Assembly (NCBI RefSeq): GCF_003602235.1
Contig: NZ_QZVS01000079.1
Coordinates: 1-64,000, forward strand
Direction of reading: 5' to 3'
From: Cryobacterium melibiosiphilum
GTDB lineage: Bacteria > Actinomycetota > Actinomycetes > Actinomycetales > Microbacteriaceae
DNA: 64,000 bases
Shown here: one piece after another, positions 44,775 to 54,539 of the stretch
Numbering within the stretch: the first letter of the stretch is position 1
Layout: each line of letters starts with the position of its first letter
Translations under genes and position numbers: made by a program
Notes under the pieces: model-generated
The model's input: the letters and a program-made list of their open reading frames with translations, nothing else
The model's database searches: none
Told to the model about the DNA's origin: nothing

Positions 44775-45533
44775 TCAGGAGTAGTAGACGCCGATGCGGT
44801 GCCCGTCGATCTCGTGCACGGTCACGTCGATGCCGAAGATGTCGCGCAGCGGCTCCGCGTGGATGACGACCGACGGCGGCCCCTGGTGCACGACGCGTCC
44901 GTCTTTCATCGCCACGATGTGGTCGCTGTAGGTGGAGGCAAAGTTGATGTCGTGCACGACCATCACCACGGTCTTGCCGAGTTCGTCGGCGGCGCGGCGC
45001 AGGATGCGCATCATCGCCACGGCGTGGCGCATGTCGAGGTTGTTGAGCGGTTCGTCGAGCAGCACGTAGTCGGTGTCCTGGCACAGCACCATCGCCACGA
45101 ACGCGCGCTGGCGTTGCCCGCCCGAGAGTTCGTCGAGGTACCGGTCGGTGAAGTCTCCGAGGTCGAGGTAGTCCATGGCCCGGTCGATGTGCTCCCGGTC
45201 CACGGTGGTGAGCCGGCCGCGAGAGTGCGGATAGCGGCCGAAGGCCACGAGGTCCCGCACGGTGAGCCGGGCGGCGAGATGGTTCTCCTGCCGCAGAATG
45301 GCCAGCCGCCGCGCGAGTTCACCGCTCCTGGTCGCCGCGATGTCGTGGCCGTCGACGGTGATGGTGCCGGTTTCGGTGGTCAGCAGCCGGGACACCATCG
45401 AGATCAGCGTGGACTTGCCGGCGCCGTTCGCGCCGATGATCGAGGTGATGCCGCCGGCCGGAATGAGCAGGTCGACGTCGTCGACGACCGCGACGGTGCC
45501 GTATTTCTTGGTGACGCCGGCGATATCGATCAT
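44775..45533 (-). CDS. Iron-siderophore ABC transporter ATP-binding protein
   Basis: 252 residues, FecE/FepC type. Walker A GANGAGKST, signature LSGGQRQRA, Walker B YVLLDEPLNNLD, and the switch histidine in VVHDINFASTYSDHIV. ATG overlaps the permease stop by 4 bp. A longer frame upstream is a shadow of the permease gene. Confidence 0.94.
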   Translation of the reverse strand: MIDIAGVTKKYGTVAVVDDVDLLIPAGGITSIIGANGAGKSTLISMVSRLLTTETGTITVDGHDIAATRSGELARRLAILRQENHLAARLTVRDLVAFGRYPHSRGRLTTVDREHIDRAMDYLDLGDFTDRYLDELSGGQRQRAFVAMVLCQDTDYVLLDEPLNNLDMRHAVAMMRILRRAADELGKTVVMVVHDINFASTYSDHIVAMKDGRVVHQGPPSVVIHAEPLRDIFGIDVTVHEIDGHRIGVYYS

Positions 45534-46570
45534 CGGCGGGCTCCCTTCAGAACGAGCAGGATGAACACGATTCCTCCGATGAATTCGATGATGACGCTCA
45601 GCACGGTCGCCAGGCCGAAGACGTGCTCGAGCACGGTCTGCCCGCCGACGAGCGCGACGACCGCCAGTGCCACGGCGACGGGCAGGTTGGCCGAGTGTCG
45701 GTGGCTGCCCGTAACTTGATAGGCGAGGCTCGCCACGAGCAGGCCGAAGAAGGTGATCGGCCCGACCAGGGCCGTGGAGACCGAGACGAGCACCGAGACG
45801 ATGATGAGGAGGCGCAGCACGAGGTGGCGGTGGTCGACGCCGAGCACGGTCGACAGGTCCCGTCCGAGGGTGAGCACGTCGAGGTCGTGACGCATGCGCC
45901 ACAGCAGCACGCTCGCGGCGGCCAGCAAAACCGCAGAGATCAGCAGCAGGTCGGGTTCCACGGCGTTGAAGCTCGCGAACAGGCGGTCCTGCAGCACCGT
46001 GAACTCGTTCGGATCGATCAGACGCGCCATGAAGGAGGCGATGCTCCGAAAGAACACCCCGCAGACAATTCCGACGAGCACCAGCAGGTGGATGCTGCGT
46101 CGCGCTCCCCCGAACAGCCAGCGAAACAGCAGGGTCGACAGCACCACCATGAGCACGACCTCGCCGGCGAACTGCGCGACCGGCGGGATGCTGCCGAGCG
46201 CCGAACTGCCCACGACGAACACGAGCACGGTCTGGATCAGGGCGAACAGCGCGTCGAAGCCGAGGATGGAGGGCGTGAGGATGCGATTCTCGGTGATCGT
46301 CTGAAAGATGACCGTGGAGACGGCGATCGCGAAGCCGACGAGCACGAGGGCGGCCAGCCGGCGGCCGCGAAAGGGCAGCACGAAGCTCCAGTCGCCCTGG
46401 GCTCCGACGGTGAAGAAGGCAACCACGGTGATCACGAGAAGGGGGATGAGGATCCAAGCGATGCGGCGCATCCGTCGGCTGGAGGGCGACCGCGCGGGGC
46501 GAGGCTTTCGGGCCGGGAGAGGGTTCGTGCGCGCGGGCCGCCGCGTGATCGCGCGCAGGTCAACCGACAC
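45530..46570 (-). CDS. Iron-siderophore ABC permease (FecCD family), second
   Basis: About 346 residues from the GTG at 46570, which overlaps the previous gene by 11 bp; the ribosome site is weak, and the ATG at 46471 (MRRIAWILIPLL) is the alternative. Nine or ten helices; LTLGRDLSTVLGVDHRHLVL precedes ALVGPITFFGLLVASLAYQV, the family's conserved cytoplasmic loop region. The 35-residue arginine-rich N-terminus is unusual for the family and supports some doubt on the start. Confidence 0.88.
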   Translation of the reverse strand: MSVDLRAITRRPARTNPLPARKPRPARSPSSRRMRRIAWILIPLLVITVVAFFTVGAQGDWSFVLPFRGRRLAALVLVGFAIAVSTVIFQTITENRILTPSILGFDALFALIQTVLVFVVGSSALGSIPPVAQFAGEVVLMVVLSTLLFRWLFGGARRSIHLLVLVGIVCGVFFRSIASFMARLIDPNEFTVLQDRLFASFNAVEPDLLLISAVLLAAASVLLWRMRHDLDVLTLGRDLSTVLGVDHRHLVLRLLIIVSVLVSVSTALVGPITFFGLLVASLAYQVTGSHRHSANLPVAVALAVVALVGGQTVLEHVFGLATVLSVIIEFIGGIVFILLVLKGARR

Positions 46571-47624
46571 GGGCGGACTTTCGCAGCAACAGCGCGAGGA
46601 ACAGGGCGGCACCGACGACGCCGACGACCACCCCGATCGGAATCTCATAGGGAAAGCGGATGACCCGCCCCACCACGTCGCACACCAGAACGAACGCGGC
46701 GCCCACCACGGCGACCCACGGCAGCGACTGCCGCAGGTTGTCGCCCATCACCAGGCTGACGATGTTCGGCACGACGAGGCCGAGGAAGGGCAGGGCGCCG
46801 ACGACGACGACCACGACGGCGGTGACGATCGAGACCAGGAACAGCCCGAGGGCGACGGTGCGGCGGTAGTTGAGGCCGAGGTTGGTGGTGAATTCCTCAC
46901 CAAGGCCGGCGACGGTGAACCGGTCGCCGGCGATGTAGATCGCCACGGTGAGGGCGGCGACGCTCCAGATCAGTTCGTAGCGGCCGGCGATGACGCCGGA
47001 GAAGTCGCCGGTCATCCAGGCGGACAGGGTTTGCAGGAGGTCGAAGTCGAAGGCGACATACGTCGAAATGGAGGCGATCACCCCGGAGAGCATCAAGCCC
47101 ACGAGCGGCACCAGCACGATCGAGCGCAGCGGCAGGCCGCGCAGGATACGCACGAACACGAGCGTCGACGCGAGCGCGAACACCGCCGCGACCAGCATTT
47201 TGCCAAACAATGGCATACCGGGCGCCAGGATCGTGACGGCCAGGAGGCCGAGACCGGCGGCCTCGGTGGTGCCGATCGTCGAGGGTTCCACGAAGCGGTT
47301 GCGCACGAGCATCTGCATCACGAGGCCGCAGATCGCCATCGCCGCTCCGGCGAGCACGATGGAGACGGTGCGCGGCACCCGGCTGAGCAGAAAAATCTGC
47401 AGGGCCTGCGGGTCGGCATCCGCTCGCAGCAAGCTGAGCGGCGTCACGTCGCTGACCCCGACGAAGAGACTGAGGGTGGCCAGCATCAGCACCCCGGTGA
47501 CGGCGAGCGGCAGGGCCGCGCCACCCTGCAAGAGCGGGCGGCGCCGGGCGTCGTCGTGCGGGATGTCTGGGTCTGCGTGCGGGTCGGAAGTCACCGCCTG
47601 CATCGCCGTCACCGAGGAACTCAC
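46560..47624 (-). CDS. Iron-siderophore ABC permease (FecCD family), first
   Basis: 354 residues with the FecCD features LLSRVPRTVSIVLAGAAMAI (the R-PR loop), NRFVEPSTIGTTEAAGLGLL and VGALPFLGLVVPNIVSLVMG. Start overlaps the lipoprotein stop by 4 bp. It pairs with the second permease to form the channel. Confidence 0.94.
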   Translation of the reverse strand: MSSSVTAMQAVTSDPHADPDIPHDDARRRPLLQGGAALPLAVTGVLMLATLSLFVGVSDVTPLSLLRADADPQALQIFLLSRVPRTVSIVLAGAAMAICGLVMQMLVRNRFVEPSTIGTTEAAGLGLLAVTILAPGMPLFGKMLVAAVFALASTLVFVRILRGLPLRSIVLVPLVGLMLSGVIASISTYVAFDFDLLQTLSAWMTGDFSGVIAGRYELIWSVAALTVAIYIAGDRFTVAGLGEEFTTNLGLNYRRTVALGLFLVSIVTAVVVVVVGALPFLGLVVPNIVSLVMGDNLRQSLPWVAVVGAAFVLVCDVVGRVIRFPYEIPIGVVVGVVGAALFLALLLRKSARVG

Positions 47625-48616
47625 TCGGCCAGCGCCGCGGCGACCTCGTTGGTTACAGCCTGCAGGTTGACCAGCCCGCCGTTCACGATGTACCAGGACA
47701 CCGGGTCGACGAAGACGATGTGGTCGTCCTGCGCGGCGGCGGTCTGGGCGACGAGCTCGTTGTCGAGTACCTCGGCGGCGTTGCCCGTGCCGGAGGCGGT
47801 CGCGGAATCACGGTCGACGACGAACATCCACGCGGGGTCGGTTTCGACCAGGAATTCGAATGAGACGGCTTCACCGTGCGTCGCGGCTTCGACGTCGTCG
47901 ACGGCCGGGGTGATGCCGAGGGTGTCGTGGAGGAATCCAAAGCGTGAGCCCGGACCGAAGGCGGTGATCTCGCCGGCGTTGGTCATCACGATCAGGGCGT
48001 CGCCCGCGTCGGCCGCGGCGTCTTGCACATCGGCGATGGAGTCTTCGAGGGTGGCGACCATGCTCGCCACTTCGTCCTGCTTTTCGAAGATCTCGCCGAG
48101 GGTCTCGGTGCCCGCGATCACGGATGCCGTGAAGTCGGCCGCGTCGTTGGTCAGGTCGATCGTCGGTGCGATCGCGGCGAGTTCGGGGTAGACCGCCGCC
48201 GAGCGGCCGGCGACGATGATGAGGTCGGGCGCGGCGGCGTTGACGGCCTCGTAGTCGGGCTCGAAGAGGGTGCCGATGTTGAGGTAGTCGTCGGCGTTGA
48301 ACTTGTCGAGGTCGCCGGGCAGGTTCGCCTTCGGCAGGCCGAGCACGTCGACGCCGAGGGCGTCGAGGGTCGTCAGGGATGCGATATCAAAGGTGAGTAC
48401 CCGCACCGGGTTGACCGGAACGATGGTCTCACCCTGGGCGTGGGTCACGCTGATCTCGGTGGGGGTCGCGGTCTCGGCCGACTCGGCGGCATCCGCGGCC
48501 GTCTTCGTCGGCGTTGCGGCGCAGGCGGAGAGCAGGCCGAGGGCGGCGACGGTCGCGAGGGCGGCGGCGGTGCGGGTGGCGGTGCGGGTGCGGGGACGTG
48601 TAGCTCGGAGATGCAC
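47621..48616 (-). CDS. Iron-siderophore binding lipoprotein
   Basis: 331 residues, signal peptide with lipobox LLSAC (cysteine about 32), then a FepB/FhuD-type body: VNPVRVLTFDIASLTTLDAL, VNAAAPDLIIVAGRSA and DHIVFVDPVSWYIVNGGL. It binds ferric siderophore outside the membrane. GTG start 35 bp downstream of a DtxR/IdeR-type box, so expression should rise when iron is low. No biosynthesis genes are nearby, so the siderophore may come from elsewhere in the genome or from neighbours. Confidence 0.93.
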   Translation of the reverse strand: MHLRATRPRTRTATRTAAALATVAALGLLSACAATPTKTAADAAESAETATPTEISVTHAQGETIVPVNPVRVLTFDIASLTTLDALGVDVLGLPKANLPGDLDKFNADDYLNIGTLFEPDYEAVNAAAPDLIIVAGRSAAVYPELAAIAPTIDLTNDAADFTASVIAGTETLGEIFEKQDEVASMVATLEDSIADVQDAAADAGDALIVMTNAGEITAFGPGSRFGFLHDTLGITPAVDDVEAATHGEAVSFEFLVETDPAWMFVVDRDSATASGTGNAAEVLDNELVAQTAAAQDDHIVFVDPVSWYIVNGGLVNLQAVTNEVAAALAE

Positions 48617-48650
48617 GGTGCTCGTTTCGACGAGGGAAGGGTTGACTTAC

Positions 48651-48669
48651 TTAGGATAGCCATACCTAA
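48651..48669. promoter_or_regulatory. DtxR/IdeR-type iron box
   Basis: TTAGGATAGCCATACCTAA, a 19-bp palindrome matching the known consensus TTAGGTTAGSCTAACCTWA at most positions. It lies 35 bp upstream of the iron lipoprotein start and is well placed to block the siderophore operon when iron is plentiful. Confidence 0.88.
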
Positions 48670-48733
48670 GCACAAGCATGGACCACGCGTCTACCCCGTG
48701 TCGGCGTACCTCGCTGCGCCTGAGCCAGGAGGA

Positions 48734-48785
48734 GACCCCGAGAAAGCACGGTCGCAGCACGTCATGACCGTCCTTTGTCGGGGTT
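48734..48785. other. Two-stem hairpin in the gap upstream of the iron operon
   Basis: ACCCCGA (48735-48741) pairs with TCGGGGT (48778-48784) and inside it ACGGTC (48748-48753) pairs with GACCGT (48766-48771), with symmetrical 6-nt internal loops. It lies between the iron box and the divergent gene at 48872; no gene otherwise occupies 48670-48871. Role unknown. Confidence 0.3.
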
Positions 48786-48871
48786 TCACACTCCTCACCG
48801 GTGCCGTCGCCGCTCGTCGCGCGGACTGCCGGCCCACGCCGGCGCGGCGGCCCCGCGCCTACACTCGAGGC

Positions 48872-49546
48872 ATGGCACTCCTTTATGACGCCGTCCTGCG
48901 GCCCTCCAAGACCGAGCTCATTTCCCTGTGGGCGCCCACCCAGCCCTGGTTCGCCGGCGACGCGACCGCTGAGGTCACCCGCGTGGCCGCCTACCGCTTC
49001 GACGATCCAGACGGTGAGGTCGGAATCGAAACGCTGCTCGTGCGGGCCGGCGGCGGTCCCCTGCTGCAGGTCGCGCTGACCTATCGCGGCGCGCCACTGG
49101 CCGGCGCCGAGGACTGGCTGATCGGCACCATGTCCCACTCCGTGCTCGGCGAGCGCTGGGTCTACGACGCCGTCGGCGACCCGGTCTACCTCACGGCCGT
49201 CACCACGGCCGCCCTCACCGGCGGCCACCAAGCCGAGCAGTTTCTCGCGCGCGCCGACGACCGGGCCGGCGCCCAGCAGGTGCGGGTCGAACCCTCCGTC
49301 CAGGTTGTCGGCAGCGGCTCCGCGGGCTCGCCGGTGCCGCCGGTCGGGTCGCCGATCCTCACGCACCACGAGCCCGGTATCACCGTCGCCACCGCGGGCC
49401 GGCTGCGGGTCGTGCTGCGGCGCGAGATCGGGGCATCCGCTGCCCACGACGACACGGCGACGCCGGATGCCGCCCCGCCCGCGACCCTGTCGGCCACCTG
49501 GCCGGGACAGCAGCACCCCTGCAATCTCGTGACCGTCACCGCCTGA
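48872..49546 (+). CDS. Maltokinase N-terminal cap-like domain protein
   Basis: 224 residues. It opens with a stretch (SLWAPTQPWFAGDATAEVTR, then AYRFDDPDGEVGIETLLV) typical of the small actinobacterial CG0192-like proteins that resemble the N-terminal cap of maltokinase. The kinase domain is absent. TACACT ends 6 nt before the ATG. A 25-bp inverted repeat follows the stop. Role unknown; a link to trehalose/glycogen metabolism is only suggested by the domain. Confidence 0.72.
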   Translation: MALLYDAVLRPSKTELISLWAPTQPWFAGDATAEVTRVAAYRFDDPDGEVGIETLLVRAGGGPLLQVALTYRGAPLAGAEDWLIGTMSHSVLGERWVYDAVGDPVYLTAVTTAALTGGHQAEQFLARADDRAGAQQVRVEPSVQVVGSGSAGSPVPPVGSPILTHHEPGITVATAGRLRVVLRREIGASAAHDDTATPDAAPPATLSATWPGQQHPCNLVTVTA

Positions 49547-49557
49547 GTCGGGACGAG

Positions 49558-49618
49558 GCTGAGGTGCGGACTTCGTGCCTTCCCGGTCGGAATGAAGGCA
49601 CGAAGTCCGCATCTCAGC
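49558..49618. terminator. 25-bp-arm inverted repeat between convergent genes
   Basis: GCTGAGGTGCGGACTTCG continuing to 49582 pairs with 49594-49618 with a single mismatch, around an 11-base loop. It separates the convergent cap-like gene and glutamate dehydrogenase, 11 bp beyond one stop and 13 bp from the other, and could terminate both. Confidence 0.6.
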
Positions 49619-49630
49619 GGCCGAAAGCCG

Positions 49631-52600
49631 CTAGCGACGCACGATCGAACGCAGCAGGCGCAGCGCCACCGAGAGTGACGCCATGTCGTCTTGGCCGAGG
49701 GCGTTGACCTCCTCGAAGACGCTGCGGGCACGACCGAGCTGCTCCTGGTTGAGGCCCTCCCAAGTGAGCAGGCGGTCCTCGGCGGTGAGAACATCCGCCG
49801 GGTCGAGGGTCGCGGTCGCCTCCCACACCGCCTTCGTCATGTCGGCGATCGTCGAGTACAGGTCGTCACGCAGCGCGGCCCGGGCGAGGGCCTGCCAGCG
49901 GTCCTTACGCGGCAGAGCCGTGATGCGCTCGAGCACATTGTCGACCTCGAACCGGGCGTACACCTGGTAGTACACGGCCGCGATCGTGGCGATGGGCGCC
50001 TGCGTCTGCGCGGCGACCTTCGCCACGTCGAGCAGCGCGAACGCTTCGAACAGCTCGGACCAGCGCCGTCCGAGGTGTTCGGGCACACCCCACTCGTCGG
50101 CCTTCGCCCGCTGCTCGTCGAGCCGGCGCATGTCAGCACCCTGCAGGTAGTCACCCAGGTGCGCGCGCAACTCATCGATCTGCGGCTTGTATTTGCCCAC
50201 GACCTCGGCGACCGGGCGCGATCCGCCCTGGTTCACCAGCCACCGCACGGCCCGGTCGAGCAGCCGGCGCATGTCGAGGTGGATCGCGGTCCAGTGCTCG
50301 GTCGGGAACGACGACGGCAGTGCGTTCAACTCATCGACCATCTTGTCGAGCTCGAAAATCTCCCGCAGGGCAACAAACGCCCGCGCGACGATGGCCTGGT
50401 TGGCGCTGGTTTCCTCCATCGCGCGGAACGCGAAGGTGATTCCGCCGAGGTTGATCATGTCGTTGGCGACGACGGTGGCGATGATCTGCTTGCGCAGCGG
50501 ATGCGTGTCCAACTCGGCGTCGAAACGCTCGGACAGCTGGGCCGGGAAATACCGGCGCAACGTGGCGCCGAACCACGGGTCGTCGCCGAGGTCGCTCACC
50601 CCGAGGCTCGTCGCCAGTTCGATCTTCGCGTAGGCGGCGAGCACCGAGAGCTCGGGCGAGGTGAGCCCCTGCCCGGTGTCGAGGCGTTCGCGCAGGGTGA
50701 CCGTCGTCGGGAGCGCTTCGAGCTCCCGGGTCAGGTCGCCGGAGGATTCCAGCCAGTTCATCAGGCGTTCGTAGCTGGGGCTCCAGTTGGTGACCAGCAT
50801 GCGGTCGTTCAGCAGGAGGATGTTCTGGTCCACGTTGTCCTGCAGCACGAGTCGGCCGACCTCGTCGGTCATCTCGCCGAGGAACCCAGCGCGTTCGGCC
50901 GGGTCGAGCTTGCCGGCGGTGACCATGCGGTCGACGAAGATCTTGATGTTGACCTCGTGGTCGGAGCAGTCCACGCCCGCGGAGTTGTCGATCGCGTCGG
51001 TGTTGAGGATCACCCCGGCGAGCGCCGCCTCGATCCGGCCGCGCTGGGTGAGGCCGAGGTTGCCGCCCTCGCCGACGACCTTGACCCGCAGATCGCGACC
51101 GTCGACGCGGATGGCATCGTTGGCCTTGTCGCCGACCTGCGCGCTGGTCTCGGTGCTGGCCTTGACGTAGGTGCCGATGCCGCCGTTGTAGAGCAGGTCG
51201 GCCGGGGCGAGCAGAATCGCCCGCAGCAGCTCCGGCGAACTCAGCCGGGTGGTGTTCTCGGGCAGGCCGAGGGCCGCGCGCACCTCGGCGCTGATCGGGA
51301 TCGCCTTCGCCTGGCGCGGAAAGATGCCACCGCCGGTGCTGATCAGGCGGGCGTCGTAGTCCGCCCACGACGAGCGTGGCAGCTCGAACAGGCGCGCTCG
51401 TTCGGCGAACGACACGGCCGGGTCGGGGTTCGGGTCGAGAAAGATGTGCCGGTGGTCGAACGCGGCGATCAGGCGCACGTGCTGCGAGAGCAGCATGCCG
51501 TTGCCGAAGACATCGCCCGACATGTCACCGACACCGACGACGGTGAACTCCTCGCTCTGCGCGTCGAGGGAGAGTTCGCTGAAGTGCCGCTTCACCGATT
51601 CCCACGCGCCGCGGGCGGTGATGCCCATCACCTTGTGGTCGTAACCGACCGAGCCGCCCGACGCGAACGCGTCACCGAGCCAGAATCCGTACTCGGCGGC
51701 CAGGGAATTCGCGATATCCGAGAACGCCGCGGTTCCCTTGTCGGCCGCCACCACGAGGTAGGTGTCGTCGTCGTCGTGGCGCACGACCCGAATCGGCGGC
51801 ACGACATTCTCGGCGGCATCCGTCGTCACGAGGTTGTCGGTGAGATCGAGCAGGCCGCGAATGAAGGTTTTGTAGCTTTCAATGCCCTCCGCCATCCACG
51901 CGGCTCGGTCGACGGATGCGTCGGGCAGCTGCTTCGCAAAGAACCCGCCCTTCGCGCCGGTCGGCACGATGACCGCGTTCTTGACCGTCTGCGCCTTGAC
52001 CAGGCCCAGCACCTCCGTGCGGAAGTCCTCCCGGCGGTCGGACCAGCGCAGCCCGCCGCGGGCGATCTTGCCGAAGCGGAGGTGCACGCCCTCAACCCGC
52101 GGCGAGTACACCCAGATCTCGAACATGGGCTTGGGGAACGGCAGCAGTTCGACCTGCTGCGGGTCGAGCTTGATGCTGAGGTAGGGCTTGTCCTGGAAGT
52201 AGTTGGTGCGCAGGCTGGACTCGATCAGGTTGATGAAGGTGCGCAGCACCCGGTCGGCGTCGAGGGTCGACACCTGCTCCATCGCCAGCGTCAGCTGCTC
52301 GCGGATCGATTCGAGCAGGGTCTCACGGGCATCCGCTTCAAGGTCGGGATGGAACCGGGCCTCGAACAGCGCCACCAGCGCGTTCGCGACCGCCGGGTTG
52401 GCGATGAGGGTGTCCCCGACGAAGCCGTAGGAGTTGGTGTTTCCCATCTGGCGCAGGTACTTGGCGTAGCTGCGCAGAATCACGACTCGCTGCCAGGCCA
52501 TGCCCTCGCGCAGCACCAGCCGGTCGAGGCCGTCGCTCTCGCTGAGCCCGTGCACGGCGGCGCCGAAAGAATCGGCGAGTAGTTGACCGGTCTTGACCGG

Positions 52601-54487
52601 GTCGATGCCATTCGGGTAGGTCAGGCCCAGGTCGTAGAGGTAAAAGGGACGTCCATCAGCGGTTTCGATCTCGAACGGGCGCTCGTCGAGCACCTGGATG
52701 CCGAGGTTGTGGAAGTACGGCAGAATCTGGCTGAGGCTCTGCGGGCGGGTCATATAGATCTTCACCCGGGCGTCCTCGTCCCCGGCCGTGACCTCGGTGC
52801 TGACCGGAAGGTAGACGTGGAAGCCGAGCGGCGATACCGCGTCAGCGGCCAGGCTCGAGGCGGCGACCTCTTCGAAACGGGCGATGTCCTGCAGCGCGTC
52901 ATCGGTTTCATAGTCGACCTGGTAGCTCGCCGGGAACGCCTCGGCCCAGAGGCCGGCGAGGCGTTCGGCGTCGTCCATCGAGTGGACCTCGTGCAGCTGC
53001 TCGGTGATGCCCTCAGGCCACGATCGCACCGCCGTGACGAGCCGGCGCTCGAGGGCGGCCGGGTCGACGTCGCCGATCGGGGCATCCTTCGGCAAGCGGA
53101 TGCGAAAGAACAGCCGGGCCAGGGCCGACTCGCTCATGCGGGCCTCGAAGTCGACCGAGACGGCACTGAAGGTTTCCTGCAGCTCTTTCTCGACGCGCAG
53201 CCGCACGGCGGTGGTGTACCGGTCGCGGGGCAGGTAAACGAGGGCGGACATGAACCGCCCGTAGACGTCGGGACGCAGGAACAGGCGGGTGCGGCGGCGT
53301 TCCTGCAGTCGCTGAATCGCGCGCACGGTCGCGGCGAGCGTGTCGACGTCGATCTGGAACAGTTCGTCGCGGGGGTAGGTTTCCATGATGCCGAGGAGGT
53401 CTTTACCGCTGTGCGAGCCGGGCGGGAACCCGATCTGCTTCATCACGGCGGCGACCTTTTCTCGTAGCACCGGTACGGTCTCGACCGAGCTCGTGTAGGC
53501 GCTCGCGGCGAAGAGGCCGATGAAACGCCGCTCGCCGTTCACGTTGCCGGCGCCGTCGAAGCTCTTGATGCCGATGTAGTCGAAGTAGGCGGGGCGGTGC
53601 ACGGTGGAGCGGGAGTTGGCCTTCGTGATGACCAGGGCGCCACGCTCCCGGGCCTTGTGCCGGCCGGCGTCGGTGAGGTGCTGGATCTGATGGGCGTCGT
53701 CGGCGTGCCGCAGCAGTCCGAGGCCACTGCCGTCGCGGATGGAGAGCACGTCCTCGCCGTCCAGGGATTTGAGGTCGTATTCGCGGTAGCCGAGAAAGGT
53801 GAAGTTGCCGGCGTCGAGCCAGCGCAGCAGGTCCTGGGTCTGCGTGAGGTCGTGGATCTCGTGCGCGTTCGTGACGGAGCCGAGGGAATTGGCGATCTGC
53901 CCGGCCTTCACCAGCATCAGCTGCCAGTCGTCGACGGCGGCGCGCACGTCGCCGAGTACCTTGCCGAGCCCGGCGATCAGGCTGGCTTGGGCCTCCTCGC
54001 TGGCCCGGTCGATCTCGACCGCGATCCAGGATTCGAGGTGTGAGGCGTCGTCGCCGCTCGCGATGAGGTGCGCGATGCTCGTCATTGCGCTGGTGTCGCC
54101 GCTCGAGACGCCGACGCTTGCGGGCATCCGGTTGACACCGACGAGGTCGCCGGTCGCGCGGTTGCGGGCCACCACGAGCAGCGGGTGCACCACGAGGTGG
54201 ATGGCCGAGTTCTGCCGCACCAGTTCGGCGGTGACCGAGTCGACGAGGAACGGCATGTCGTCCGTCACGATGTAGAGCACGCTGCGACCCGGTTCGCTCC
54301 GAATGGCCACGTTCGCGGTCTTCGCCGGCCGGGACTGGGCGACCTCGGTGTGGGCGCGGGCGCGGGCCTCGAGGGTCTCCGCGGTGTAACTGGCGGCGTC
54401 TTCCTCGGCCAGATGCTCGTAATAGTCGGCGATGAAGGAGTCGTGGGTGCCGAGTGGGGACGAGCCCCTGGTGGATTCAAACGTCAT
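49631..54487 (-). CDS. gdh: Large NAD-specific glutamate dehydrogenase
   Basis: 1618-residue enzyme of the 180-kDa class, which oxidises glutamate to 2-oxoglutarate with NAD and mainly serves glutamate breakdown. The long N-terminal regulatory part carries ACT-like segments; the catalytic core holds RGGLRWSDRREDFRTEVLGL and VPTGAKGGF (about 830-870), then VGDMSGDVFGNGML. The C-terminal helical domain is complete. Ribosome site GGAGG precedes the ATG, though spaced long. Single gene, no regulator adjacent. Confidence 0.95.
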   Translation of the reverse strand: MTFESTRGSSPLGTHDSFIADYYEHLAEEDAASYTAETLEARARAHTEVAQSRPAKTANVAIRSEPGRSVLYIVTDDMPFLVDSVTAELVRQNSAIHLVVHPLLVVARNRATGDLVGVNRMPASVGVSSGDTSAMTSIAHLIASGDDASHLESWIAVEIDRASEEAQASLIAGLGKVLGDVRAAVDDWQLMLVKAGQIANSLGSVTNAHEIHDLTQTQDLLRWLDAGNFTFLGYREYDLKSLDGEDVLSIRDGSGLGLLRHADDAHQIQHLTDAGRHKARERGALVITKANSRSTVHRPAYFDYIGIKSFDGAGNVNGERRFIGLFAASAYTSSVETVPVLREKVAAVMKQIGFPPGSHSGKDLLGIMETYPRDELFQIDVDTLAATVRAIQRLQERRRTRLFLRPDVYGRFMSALVYLPRDRYTTAVRLRVEKELQETFSAVSVDFEARMSESALARLFFRIRLPKDAPIGDVDPAALERRLVTAVRSWPEGITEQLHEVHSMDDAERLAGLWAEAFPASYQVDYETDDALQDIARFEEVAASSLAADAVSPLGFHVYLPVSTEVTAGDEDARVKIYMTRPQSLSQILPYFHNLGIQVLDERPFEIETADGRPFYLYDLGLTYPNGIDPVKTGQLLADSFGAAVHGLSESDGLDRLVLREGMAWQRVVILRSYAKYLRQMGNTNSYGFVGDTLIANPAVANALVALFEARFHPDLEADARETLLESIREQLTLAMEQVSTLDADRVLRTFINLIESSLRTNYFQDKPYLSIKLDPQQVELLPFPKPMFEIWVYSPRVEGVHLRFGKIARGGLRWSDRREDFRTEVLGLVKAQTVKNAVIVPTGAKGGFFAKQLPDASVDRAAWMAEGIESYKTFIRGLLDLTDNLVTTDAAENVVPPIRVVRHDDDDTYLVVAADKGTAAFSDIANSLAAEYGFWLGDAFASGGSVGYDHKVMGITARGAWESVKRHFSELSLDAQSEEFTVVGVGDMSGDVFGNGMLLSQHVRLIAAFDHRHIFLDPNPDPAVSFAERARLFELPRSSWADYDARLISTGGGIFPRQAKAIPISAEVRAALGLPENTTRLSSPELLRAILLAPADLLYNGGIGTYVKASTETSAQVGDKANDAIRVDGRDLRVKVVGEGGNLGLTQRGRIEAALAGVILNTDAIDNSAGVDCSDHEVNIKIFVDRMVTAGKLDPAERAGFLGEMTDEVGRLVLQDNVDQNILLLNDRMLVTNWSPSYERLMNWLESSGDLTRELEALPTTVTLRERLDTGQGLTSPELSVLAAYAKIELATSLGVSDLGDDPWFGATLRRYFPAQLSERFDAELDTHPLRKQIIATVVANDMINLGGITFAFRAMEETSANQAIVARAFVALREIFELDKMVDELNALPSSFPTEHWTAIHLDMRRLLDRAVRWLVNQGGSRPVAEVVGKYKPQIDELRAHLGDYLQGADMRRLDEQRAKADEWGVPEHLGRRWSELFEAFALLDVAKVAAQTQAPIATIAAVYYQVYARFEVDNVLERITALPRKDRWQALARAALRDDLYSTIADMTKAVWEATATLDPADVLTAEDRLLTWEGLNQEQLGRARSVFEEVNALGQDDMASLSVALRLLRSIVRR

Positions 54488-54539
54488 CGAAAATGCGCCT
54501 CCATTGGCAATATTTCGTTTTGTTACGGATGGTCCAAGC

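Noticed and set aside
44775-46457. An extended frame making the iron ATPase 560 residues long
   Set aside because: The upstream half is the permease gene read in another frame; the ATPase has a proper ATG at 45533 overlapping the permease stop.
49691-52582. A 963-codon plus-strand open frame
   Set aside because: It is exactly antisense to the well-supported glutamate dehydrogenase and reflects high GC at third positions.
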